A stretch of 64,000 bases of DNA, taken from positions 1 to 64,000 of the forward strand of contig WHVD01000046.1 in the NCBI GenBank assembly GCA_015178975.1. The letters run 5' to 3'. This DNA is from Hysterangium stoloniferum. Lineage: Eukaryota > Basidiomycota > Agaricomycetes > Hysterangiales > Hysterangiaceae. The notes under the pieces are model-generated. The model was not told the DNA's origin. It ran no database searches and worked only from the letters and a program-made list of their open reading frames with translations. Shown one piece after another: positions 22,339 to 33,004 of the stretch (position 1 is its first letter; every line of letters starts with the position of its first letter). The position numbers and the translations under genes were made by a program.

Positions 22339-25300
22339 ATGTCCAATCGACCACAGCTCCCTCATGATACCCAGCGGTCTTCATCCTCGCAGTCTGCTAA
22401 CCAATCCTCAACCAAGAAACTTCTTCATACGACCACACGACGCACCTCTCTTGAAGACGAGCAGAGGCAAGATCGTGAGGTGTTGGAGGATTCTAATATC
22501 GCTATGATCCTCAGGGGCGTCAAGTCGGGCGCGGATAAATTCAGCTTGCCATTGGCTATCGCCCTTCTGTCTCAAATTGCTGAAACGGCCAATCCACCTC
22601 TCCTCCCCGCCCTAGACAACCGTCGCAATGTTCGCAAGTGTATCGAGGAGAACGATGAGCTCTTCAACTTATTGGGCGAATGTTTACAAAAAGAATCGTT
22701 TTCAGAGATTCGGAGCCTTGGTTAGTTTCTAGTATATTACACTCTCTCCATCTGTCCTCATCGCTCTTATTAGAGATGCTCCAACCTGACCATAGCGAAC
22801 CCCCGCACACCCCAAAACAAGAAGGAAAGGTTGTAGCCAAAGGTAGGTGGTACATTTCCAAGTGTGGATGACATTGTAAATAGTTTTCGTTAGATGACTC
22901 CCCTCGCCGTCTCACATACAACGAGACGAAAGCTACGATGGCACCCGCAATTAAAAACTATGAGAACTACATTGAATACCTGGCTGTTGGGAAGTTGGAT
23001 GGATATCTTGACTCGATCCGACGTGAAGACAAAGTTACAGACCTCAAGGTGATGCTTCCCCTTGACCCAATTCTTCTCCTTCACGACCTCGGCAACCACC
23101 CAGACATGGTTCGGGTCGAACAATTGTTCACCCGTAGCACAGTGTTCGTGGCGTTTTGACAATTTCACAGACAATAAATCATAATCATTTCCTTTCCAGC
23201 CATCTATTCGGCGTCTCTGGTTCAGGTAAAACACGCCTTGCACTTGAGGGTCTTTGCTTGAATTGGGGCCTTTATATTTCGTGCAGAAGCACACGAGGTC
23301 CAGCATCTGGCTCCAAAGACTTCGAGGTGGCGACGGAAGAAATATTGCCAACTTTAAGCACTTGGCACACAGAAGAAGCCGATGAGCATAAAAAGAACGC
23401 TAAAGCTGCAGACCGAGTCTTTGCAATGTTATTGTGCGCGCGCATCTTTATCTTGAAGCAATTTGTGCAACACGTTCCTGTTAACACAGATGCCACGTTA
23501 GCTCGCCGGCGATGGGTTCTTGGTCAAGTTTTGCCACCCTGGTCGGACAATCGGGGTAAGGATCTGTTTGTCAGCGTGCTCGAAACCCTCCGGCCTGCCG
23601 ACACGGAAGTCATGCGTGACATTATCAGCTCCACCCTACGTGAGCTCAAGACTAAGAGGAAAGATTTGTTTCCAGATGGATCCAACACACCTCTATTCGT
23701 CGTGATCGACGAGGCACAGGTGGCTGCCGATAGGCTGAAGGAGTACTTTCGCTCCAACGCAGGGACTGATATGCGCCCCGTTCTTCGTGAAATGTATAGA
23801 TTCTTTCTGGAGACTCGATTCTTCACTGGGTTTATTCTCGCGGGAACTGGTCTGTCGATGAAAATGGTGGAAGATGCCGTTGGTTCTGTTGACGCGAAAA
23901 ATGTACCTGGTGGTGGTTCACGTGTCTTCACTGATATTGGGGGTTTCACGGAGAACGATTCTTCTCAAGTGGACTATATTCGCCGGTACATCACTCTCTC
24001 CGAAAATTACTCAGATCGACGATTGTTGGAACGCATGGTGTACTGGTTTTCTGGCCGGTATGTCTATCGTTTGACGCTAAGAGATTCCTTTTTTATGATT
24101 GAAATTGTAGCCACCGCCTGACAGCTAGCCTTATTGAGCTGTTTATCGGCTTGAAAAGTGTCCCGCGCCACCGTGTCCTTACCTCGTTGGTTGAACACTT
24201 GACTGGATTTAGAGTCACTGACGCAATTGAACTTGAGGATGATGAACCCCCCATTTCCCCCGAGCTGTCCGTGTTAATCGACGAATATCGACCCCTTAGC
24301 GGATCGAAGCGCGTTTTCGAAAATAATAGTCAGTGTAATATCTCTTTTACTAATGCAAGAACTAACCGCGTATTTGATAGGAGAGGAGTTGATACCATGC
24401 CTAGTTGAAATTCTTATGCGGTGGACTTTGGCAAGCGAACCCACGACCGTCGCCGTCGAAAACCATATGCACGACATAATTGGGTATGGCGTAGGTTCTT
24501 TGAAGAAGATAACGGGCCGTTGGAAATTCAAAGCTACAACGAACTATCCTGTATACATTTGCGAACCATTGGTAATTCTCGCCCTCAGCTCGCTTTTCGA
24601 AGATCACAGTCACACAATGAGGAAGACATGGATGGCCAATGCACTTCGCAGTGCTAGTAACCCCTCGGTACTTGGTTATCTGTTTGAACAGGCGATCCTT
24701 CTCGTGCTGATGGAGACTTTTGGGGGGGAGTTCAAACCTCTCTCGCACGCCTTCCACTGTAGCGAGTCATTAGGGTCGAGGAACGTTACCTTAGTAACGC
24801 TGAAGCGTATGGCTGATGACGTAATGCAATGCTACCCGGTATCGTGGAAGACAGGCGCTTCTGACCGCTTGGGTCTCAAGGCTAAGTCCCCTGAAGAAGT
24901 TCTCGCTTTCTTGCACAATCCAGATGGAAAGCCCTTTCTTTTTCCAGATAACCACATGGGCCCCGACGTGATGTGTACCCTTCAAGACAAGGAGACGAAG
25001 GAGCTGATTATTCTTGCAGTGCAAGCAAAAGTTTCACCAACCCTCAATGCTCAGAAATGGCGAGATGCCATCAATTCTGTTACGCCCAGATTCTTTTACA
25101 CGGTACAGGTAGGTATTAAACCTCGTAAACCCTATTGCACTCAACCTTTATTCTCATATTTATAGAAAGGAGGGACACGGGATCGATATGCACCAGTGTC
25201 TTACCCAAATCTCATCGATGATCTGACAGGGAGTTTGGAGATGGTTCTCGGGCCAGCCGTATACACGCCAATAGCTAACAGTTATCGCAGAAAACTCCGC

Positions 25301-25549
25301 AGCAGCATCCGAGCTCAGCAGCAATCTGCCTCGCACTCAGTGCGACAGACCCCCAGATTCCTTCGCATCATTGCAACCCCTGACGATGAACAGCAGAAAC
25401 GTCTGAAAGGGGAATGGAATGGTGATGTAGCCGTTTTGCGATGGGATGTTGTGGAACGTTATATTGGTTCAATGGCCGATATACTGAAAGCTAGGATGCC
25501 CCATTCCAGTCAAAGTAACCCACACAAGAGAATTAAAACTGTGCGGTGA
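22339..25549 (+). CDS. P-loop NTPase with PD-(D/E)XK-like C-terminal domain (Crinkler-like architecture)
   Basis: The gene looks intact and multi-exon. Likely exons begin 22339-22720, 22774-22842, 22894 to about 23143, 23200-24057 and 24111 to about 24331, and continue to 25549 with a last intron near 25110-25166. A disordered Ser/Thr N-terminus (about 60 aa) is followed by a helical region (LTYNETKATMAPAIKNYENY), a Walker A motif FGVSGSGKTRLALEG, a Walker B-like motif LFVVIDEAQ, and sensor-like sequence TGFILAGTGLSMK. The C-terminal third has GPDVMCTL followed by LIILAVQAKV, which resembles a PD-(D/E)XK nuclease core with QxK. NTPase plus REase-like domains are the arrangement described for eukaryotic Crinkler-type proteins. 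The molecular role here is not known. The start codon lies only 38 bp from the LINE edge. Confidence 0.75.
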
Positions 25550-25699
25550 ATGTCAAGTTTTTTGATCAAATTGACTCGGAATGTTTAGATAAGAGTTTCC
25601 TCGTTGCTTAATTTATGTCGTTCCCCTGCTATCTTGTAGAAGTGTATGTTTCAATTACCAAATATACAAGTAACCTTGTTGATCAACGGTTGTGTCAAC

Positions 25700-26900
25700 T
25701 CAAGGAAAAATGGGGGAAGTTCATGTGAACAGGATTCTTACAATGCGTCGCCTGTCAACGGTGGGATTCTTCCGGACGTATTCGAGAGAGTTCCCATGGG
25801 CTGCCCAAGGCGATATCATGAATAAACAATATTCGTCTAATTCCCAACATCCCCAGAAAGGTAAGAGTTTGGGTGGCGCAGTTGGCTCCAGAACCTAACT
25901 TCGCGACAGAACATCTACAAATAATCAATACCTATGGTTTCACTACTCCACAGAAAAGGCTGACCTTCCTCATATTATCAGAAGCATTAACAAAGACGCG
26001 GAGCTGTTTAAGCGCAACTTTTGTAGTTTCTTTGTGGCGTTGTAACTCTCCTATATATATGTCGCAGTATCTTCCACCACACACTGGACCGTTGACTATA
26101 GTGATGTCTCCGGTAGGAACCCGTGGGTATCTTCCTTTCGTTAGACTAAGTGTCCGGCCCACAATGTCCGTAAACCATTTTGGATGGACATTGTAGCTAT
26201 CTGCAGCGGAAGATGGAGGCGTGACCAGCAAAATCGGATGGGATAGAAATATATTTCTCGAAGGTGTCCTGGCCGAGTTCATGGGAAGAAGACTGAAAAT
26301 CGTATTTCGCGCGGCCCGCCCCCATGCGAGGAATATTTTCAATCTGTGAAAATGGTATTGGAAATCCTGGGACCGGAGGCGAGGCAAGGTCCTGAATACG
26401 CAACACGATAGAACCACATTGAATCGATTCCAAAACATACGCCTCATCAGGCCAACGATCAAGTGTAAGCGTCAAGACTGGACAGCTGAATAGTAAATTA
26501 TGGATCGCAACATCAGAAAATGAGTACATGCCATCATTCATAGATTGCATAAGGAGAAACCTCCGAACAGTACACATGAACGAGCCTTGTAATGTAGGCT
26601 GTTCTGTAAGCCCTTCTACATTCCATACATTGATCACTACAGGATCTCCGTCCTTCACTGATTCACTGTTACGAAGATAAGTTGACCGAGAGACGAAAAT
26701 GACGTGAGATGAAATTAATGTCGTACAAAATAAATTCACTGTTCCACACCGGATTCATTGATCCTTTCTCCGCAAGCGGCGTCCTGACTTGTTGCCCGGC
26801 TATAGATATACATGCATAGGGCATCCGATCATGGTTGTTCGCGGATATGTACGTCAAATTAAATGCCCCTAAAACTGTTGTGATTCAGTCGGAAAAGCTT
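25700..26900 (-). pseudogene. Truncated C2 / tyrosine-kinase-like (TKL) protein kinase gene
   Basis: Minus strand. A C2 domain starts near 26890 (AFNLTYISANNHDRMPYACI, then NPVWNSEFIL before an intron, then VKDGDPVVINVW). Next is a linker containing ADSYNVHPKWFTDIVGRTLS, then the start of a kinase N-lobe with GGRYCDIYIGEL (Gly-loop-like), KVALKQLRVF (the Lys), RHPNS/LLPFWG-type sequence and MISPWAAHGNSLEYV. Reading stops near 25735 before any HRDLK or DFG motif, so the catalytic C-lobe is missing. Frame changes occur within the N-lobe around 25870-25940. This family is expanded in agaricomycetes. The truncated end converges on the NTPase gene. It looks like a decayed host gene. Confidence 0.7.
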
Positions 26901-27172
26901 ATTGGGGGGGTGATAATAAAGCATACTTTGCACAAGTAGCCGCCTTTCGACGTCACTGAATGATGTCGCAGTTGTGGGAGTGGTGACAGCAGTTTCAAAC
27001 GAAGATAACGGAGATGGCTAAATTACTTTTAATTTATGGGAAAGTACATAAAAGAGACAGAAATGGACCTCTGCATATCGCAATGCAAACTCCCAAGTAG
27101 GATGGGTATCGTCACGATTCTTCCATTTATCACCAACGCGCCGCAGTGATGATTGTTTTATCTTTCGTCTTA

Positions 27173-27778
27173 TTAGAGGGGCCAGAGGCTCAGATGCGTG
27201 ACGACCGTGGCCAATCTGACGCTATTAATAATACGTTGGGAATTATAGCCAACGGGAAAAAACGATGCTTTGCGTACAGTCCGGGAGCCTACATCCTGTA
27301 GCATTTCGGTTGGTTGAAACACCATTTGATCTTCGGGAGTAAGAACACGCCACCGAAAGGATCTGGGGTCCCAAATATACACCCTTGGAGAAGGCGGAAG
27401 GTCCAATGATGTCAATGAACGAGAAACATTGTTCAGGATAGGACTATCTCTATACAGAGAATAATCAGATCTCTGCCGATGTCCACGAGGAGACTTCTGT
27501 GGAAAACTGTCTGGAGAGGTTATGGTCAAGTCGGGCAGATTGCTAGGTCGGGACCGCTCGGGTATTCTTTGAGTTGCAGCGGAAGGCGACGCAACCGGCA
27601 ATCTCGGAGATGGAGAAAAATAGGCAGAATATATGTCTTCTAATGGGTACGAATTCGGAGAATTTGCCACAATTTGCACCTTCAACTCGCTTTTGCGGTT
27701 CTTCATGGCAATTGATAGAGAGTTGTTGTTTGAGCAATGCTTAGTAGATGTCTCTCCTATGTAGAGGGCAGAGAGCAA
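27173..27778 (-). CDS. Hypothetical protein fragment, Ser/Pro-rich
   Basis: An open frame of 201 codons with an internal Met after about 24 residues. The middle is Ser/Pro/Arg-rich and the C-terminal part is more ordered (SPRVYIWDPRSFRWRVLTP). It could be the first exon of the truncated C2-kinase gene downstream (same strand, about 270 bp away) or a separate gene. No domain is recognised. Confidence 0.35.
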   Translation of the reverse strand: MLSALYIGETSTKHCSNNNSLSIAMKNRKSELKVQIVANSPNSYPLEDIYSAYFSPSPRLPVASPSAATQRIPERSRPSNLPDLTITSPDSFPQKSPRGHRQRSDYSLYRDSPILNNVSRSLTSLDLPPSPRVYIWDPRSFRWRVLTPEDQMVFQPTEMLQDVGSRTVRKASFFPVGYNSQRIINSVRLATVVTHLSLWPL

Positions 27779-28489
27779 CAGGGCCGCTCTTAGTTGCCAT
27801 CACAATGAAATACGTATCCGAGTACCATGTCAGCATTTCAGAAAGAGGAAGCCAGCCTGAGAAGCGATAGCCCCAGACAGGAGAGACAACCACTTGATAG
27901 TATCCATACTACCTGCGTATTTGAAATATGAAGTCTATATAAAACATAACCAATAAGCGAACGTGTCGATCCTGACAGCATAGCATGGATATCTCAAGAA
28001 TCAAGAAGAAATCTGAGACTCAAAATTGAGTAGGCTCAACTCTGAGATAAGTTTATTTTTTAATTTTGATAGCATTAGAGTTTATAGGTGAATCAGCCAT
28101 TTATATGCTTGCTGGTTTATATAACCAAGCAGAAGGCGTCCGAAGTTTCTTTTCCTGTAGACACTGACAATCAGGGTTGATTGCAAATCACGCGCCATGT
28201 ACTATTTATGGGTCGTTGTTCGGATCCTGTAGACAGTGAGAAATAACTTGGGTTACCAGCGCAACCTCTCGGGCTGTGGGTTCAGCTGTATACATGCAAA
28301 GTAGTGCTTTCTAAAGAACTGTCCGCACGAGTAACAACACCCTTTAACTAGCAAAAACAATCATATGAAACAAATGAGAAATGGCAAGAACGATTTAGAG
28401 TTTTTTTTCTGCCATTCAGGCCCACAACACACCATCCTAATATAATCGACAAGCATTTCAAATTGTGGATTAAGCTTCGTACAAGTAAA
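27779..28489. other. Non-coding, nothing recognised
   Basis: AT-rich sequence with many stops in all frames. No repeat ends, RNA gene or conserved coding stretch could be seen. Confidence 0.5.
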
Positions 28490-28725
28490 TTTTCGATGGG
28501 AGATGTGACACTCTGAGAACGTATAGTCCCAATGATACAATGGTACGGGAACGCACACCACACAGACAGGACCGAGCAGCAAATGAGAAAGCAATGCGAG
28601 ACAATCAGATAATACTCCACGAATAGTAACCGAAAAAAGATAGGCCTATTAACCAATCACCAGTACTGATGAGTGATGGTTGGTCAGACGCCACAGCCCT
28701 CTGATGAGGCTGCGTGTAATCTGTA
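28490..28725 (-). repeat. Diverged copy of the segment at 32840-33065 (5' side of NTPase gene 2 plus tail of CN-hydrolase gene)
   Basis: GGGAGATGTGACA, then CACAGACAGGA, then GAGACAATCAGATAATACTC and CAGACGCCAC(A/G)GCCCTCTGAT occur in the same order and spacing as at 32848-33058. I estimate about 80-85 percent identity over some 220 bp. The 33005-33060 part of the source is the 3' coding end of the CN-hydrolase gene, so this copy holds a relic of that tail. Confidence 0.8.
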
Positions 28726-29642
28726 AGAGTCGAGTTCGTCCTGTCCATTTAAGGAAGTTTGAATAATTACCGGCTGTAATCCTGGTGCCCCCAGTCTTAC
28801 GCACGGACCCTTTAGTTTTACGTGATTACATAATCATCGTGTTGTAGGTATAAGTAGCCGGGAAGTTTTCAGGACCCTTAGATCTTACCGTACGCTGCAC
28901 TTGCCTGTATCCTGTTCTGTTCTGGACAATACACCGTGGTCCTGTCAACTTGTGTGACCGCCAGTGATCCCTATTGACGACGGGATTACACCGGCTCAGC
29001 TACGAGGCCCATTGACAGCGAGCATTTGTCTTTATTTCCGCAACTCCAATATTATCCACAAGTGCTGGAAAGGTAGAGAATGGTACTGATGGAGGGAGAG
29101 AGCTATGCTAGTAATATTAGTGGCTGTGGGGACTGCATGTGGTCATTTAATATATATAATCAGAGAAATGAGATACGAGGGAAAGTAGGAAACAAAACTG
29201 GTGGTGAGAAATGGTGAAGAGGTACCAGCTGGTACTGCATGAATTGGATAGTGTCCCACGAGGACCTGTGGGTATGTAGATGATGCACAGAGCTGTATTA
29301 TAATATACTACTGGACAGCCCGGCATGCGCCACAAACCTCGGTTGTCATATGTGGTATGGAGACTCAGTCGAGCTTTGAATCCCAACAGTGCAGTCTTCA
29401 ATACTCTGCTTTCAGACGACACATTATTTCTACTATATATTAGTCTAGTTAAGAATAGTTAACCTTACTGGTGATTTTGAGTCATATAGACCCCTGTCGG
29501 AAGGTGCCATTTTTTCTATTTTTCTGACTTACTTCCAGCGGCATACAGATCCCACTAGCAGCAAACTGATATCACCAGAGCGATGTTATTTTCATAAAAA
29601 TAACTCTAATAGTAATAGGAAAATACGCTTTGATCTATTTAT
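28726..29642. other. Non-coding, nothing recognised
   Basis: No supported ORF. A 91-codon minus-strand frame at 29147-29422 has no recognisable features. AT-rich tracts are common. Confidence 0.5.
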
Positions 29643-29714
29643 TTGTCAAGTATAAGGTCCATTGAGCCTTCTGATCTTTGTACAGAAATGAAAGGATCCC
29701 CCCTGATTGGTCGC

Positions 29715-29800
29715 GACCGCACCCTGGAAGATCAGGGCAGTAAGATATTCCCGACCAATGATTTTCTATTCATGAACCTTAATGAAATGACTAGTAGTGG
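29715..29800 (-). repeat. Short duplicated piece of NTPase gene 2 beyond its stop codon
   Basis: GAAGATCAGGGCAGTAAGAT and the following roughly 60 bases also occur at 30305-30378. The copies differ at only a handful of positions and are about 580 bp apart. The copy sits at and beyond the 3' end of NTPase gene 2, as a tail-proximal partial repeat of an upstream exon segment (REYLTALIF). Confidence 0.8.
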
Positions 29801-32728
29801 CGGTACCAGTTCGACCAGTGCCTATCGGACACCCCAGCTCCTGGGTTTTCAGAACGTCTCAAATCTGACACTGTGGGATGACCTTCGTAAATCTTGTTCC
29901 ATGGCCTCGAAGCCTGTAGAAGTGCCTCCCAGGTGCTTTGCTCTTGTGCCCTGATCGGTCCCAAAAATTTCGTGGAAAGCCCCGCTGACCAGAAGTCAAA
30001 CGACGTAAATTTAGATGATGTCTTCGAGGGTGGCATCCGAGTAAAACCCTCCCTCGGAGAAGCGAGTGCAAAGACGATCCTGATGATTGGGATGGGGGAC
30101 TCGCTTTCCTTGAAAATGCCGAGTTGGTAGGGGTCCATCAGCGAGAACAGCTCTGGCTGAGGGACGTCTGTAAAATCAGGGTCGTTCTTTAATTGCATCA
30201 GAATAACGCTAACAGAGGTCCGCTGGATCTTCTTGTCTTCATACAAAAATGGAATGATCGCATCAATGCCCTTTTGACTGTTCGCACACAGTACGGCCGC
30301 ACCACGGAAGATCAGGGCAGTAAGATATTCCCGACTGGTGACCTTGTATTCACGAACCTTAATGAAATGACTAAAGTATATCCACGAATTTTCGAAAGTC
30401 TGTTTGAAAGTTCTTTTTTCATTTTTATTGAAGATTGATGGTCCGAACGTGTGGTTGTTTTTTATGTTGTTAAACAAATTCGACATAAAGTGAAAGACAG
30501 TCGCAACGCGCGTCGGATGGTCCTCGTCGCAGATTGTCATATCCCGCGCGAGGCAGAGGAGAAGTAAGCCCAAAGGTTCACCGCGATCCCCTTTGTGGAT
30601 AGAAAAGTCCTCCAAGACGCACTTGAGCGCTTCAGGTGCTTGAAAGCCATAATCACCATACATCAATTGGGCCGCAGCTTCAGCCAATATGGGTTCGGAA
30701 GGGGAGACTGTCTTCATACTTTCGAAAGATTCGTCAACGCTGAGACATACGCGCATATGGCGCTCGACCTGCTCCTGTTCCTGACAGTGCCCAGTAAAAG
30801 TGGTAGAGTTAAATTCAAGAGCGAGTCGTACAGATAGACAAGCAAAACATTGTTCTTTTGTAAGACCAACGGGAGCACGTGAGGGCTCACAATTGATAAG
30901 CTTCAGCTGCGCAAACCGGAGAATATCATTTTTCATATCTTGGTCCCACGCAGCATCATACCGCGTGCCAAAGCTGGTGTTTGGTCAGAAAGATGAAGAT
31001 GAAAAAGCTATCACGTACAGGGGGCGCCCGAGATGCGCCATGAACCCCAACTCAGCCACTTGATCAATAGTATGACTACCATCGCATGCTTCACGCCCCT
31101 TCATGGATTGATCAAAACCAAGATCCATGTAGGGTGGAATGAGGTGAAGTCGACCTTCCATTAGCCTCGTTGATGAGTCTACAGCGCGGAATGGGGTGAA
31201 TTGGGATATTTTCCCAGTTGTAGATAAGAAAAATGAAAAAACTGGTGAAGAATGCATCATCCGAAGAGCACGCCGCAATTCAGAGAAGTGTGAGTGTCCC
31301 CTCTCTTCCCTGAACGTTTCTTTGTCGGTTAGTAAATGTGCCTCGTCGAACTCGAGGAAGATAATCGGAAAACTAGGCTCTTGTTGCTTTTCCTGTTGTC
31401 TAGTCCCGGGTGACTCTGGGTAACCTAGATCTTCAATAGCAAGCCGCAAACCGTGCGCCGCAGAAACAATTTCATCTCTATGTTCAGGTGATGCAAAAGC
31501 AGCACCTCCAATTTTCCTTGTCAGCTCGGCTGTTCCCAAAATCTGAAGCAGGAACATGAAGCAGGAATAAAGTCTATCAGCAACTGGCCAACTAATTAAC
31601 TAGTTAACAAACCTTTTTTGCCCTTTGTATGACATTGTCGTAAAATGTTTTTCTGTCCGGACCCGGCTCAACCATTGTCTGGCCTTTCGTCATGAACTCT
31701 CTAAATGCTGCCGCGAGAGTCTTTAGCGTCAAAGACTGTCTCGGTAACGAAGTTCTCAAATCGTTTACTGTGATTGTGGCAGTTATAAAGAGTGACATCA
31801 GAAAGGCATATGCACGATGATATGAGGCATCTCGATCTGTCTCTGCGACAAGGAATTCTCGAAGGTTGTCGTCGGGGGGAGGGAAGCCTGGATCATGTGT
31901 GAATGTGGGATTGAAGATATACAATTATATATCAACTCACCTCCGGTGTTCGCTCCACGAAGATTCATACGGATGACGAAATGAGATTTTGCAAATTCAT
32001 CGATTAGGCGTGACTTCCCCATGCCCGATGATTGGATAATGGATGTGTAGTGAGCATAATGCATTTTCTCGGTTCCTTCAACGTTTGTTCTGTAGTACTT
32101 TTTAATATGAAGTTCCAAACCCTCGACAGCCGTGCCGACATAATCTTGCTCCCAAGCACGCTGAGTGGCTATAAGGAGGTCGATAAGGATCGACCTCAGA
32201 GAAAACAATGGAGAGATATGATACCTTTTGCCTGAATCGCGACAGGTCCCTGTACCACAGCTGAAAAGAAACTTTGATACATGTTCAATCGTAATTGAAT
32301 TAGTGACTTACCGGCGCCTGTAGATGGCTGAGGATGCAGCAGGATTTCTAGTTGATTGAGAATATAGAAGAGACGTTGGCGGTAGTAGATGACGTACCTA
32401 GGTTTCTCATCTCTTTAAATGTCCTCTGATTGAAGCCATTCTCCAACTCTCCCCTGAGAGTCGGGTGTTGTATAAGGAGTGTGTCGGCCTCATCGTATGT
32501 CAATTTCTTCAGTTTACCGCCAGCAGCAGTCACCAACACGAGGAGGGCAACTGGGATAGGCATTATATTGAATTTTACGTTCAACGACAAGAGTTCTAGG
32601 ATTGTATTGTCTAGTGCCTCATTCTCTTTATCGGTGTACGCATAGCTGACGCGTCGTAAGTCTGGGTGGTCTTCAGTGACAATTTGGTTGGAGGGGGCGC
32701 CGGTGTTACAGACAAATGGATCATTCAT
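29791..32728 (-). CDS. Large P-loop NTPase family gene 2 (Crinkler-like, agaricomycete-expanded)
   Basis: A minus-strand multi-exon gene. Visible coding blocks are 32728 to about 32399, a small exon near 32349-32312, about 32270 to 31950, about 31890 to 31612, 31545 to about 31011, and about 30965 to 29791. Walker A is SSGMGKSRLIDEF, reached from YAHYTSIIQ. Walker B is FPIIFLEFDEAHLLT, with the sensor region VFSFFLSTTGKISQF. The C-terminal half contains APEALKCVLEDFS and LGLLLLCLARDM and is Leu-rich and helical. Introns such as the one at about 31010-30966 (GTACGT...CCAG) join the blocks in frame. The first exon encodes KLTYDEADTLLIQHP-type sequence. The family has many copies in mushroom genomes, but its function is not established. 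An inverted, rearranged partial copy lies at 41725-42700. Confidence 0.65.
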
Positions 32729-33004
32729 GATTTGATTGATGTAGTAGGTGACAATATAAACACTCCCTGATTATGTATGTAGGCCGGGTGGGGTGATGGT
32801 GGCGCCGCGCTGTCGGTACCCGTATAATTTCTGGACTAAACTTCCACTTGGGAGATGTGACAAACTGAGAACATATAGTTACAGTGATACAATTACATGG
32901 GAAACGAATACCACAGACAGGACGGGATAGCAAATGGGAGAGCAATGTGAGACAATCAGATAATACTCCATGAATAATAAACCTGAAAAAGATGGGCCTA
33001 TTAA

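Noticed and set aside
25862-25890. tRNA A-box-like sequence (TGGCGCAGTTGG)
   Set aside because: No matching B-box or cloverleaf follows; the minus strand encodes kinase sequence here.
28348-28656. Minus-strand 102-codon ORF
   Set aside because: It overlaps the duplicated non-coding segment related to 32840-33065, and the reading is not kept between copies.
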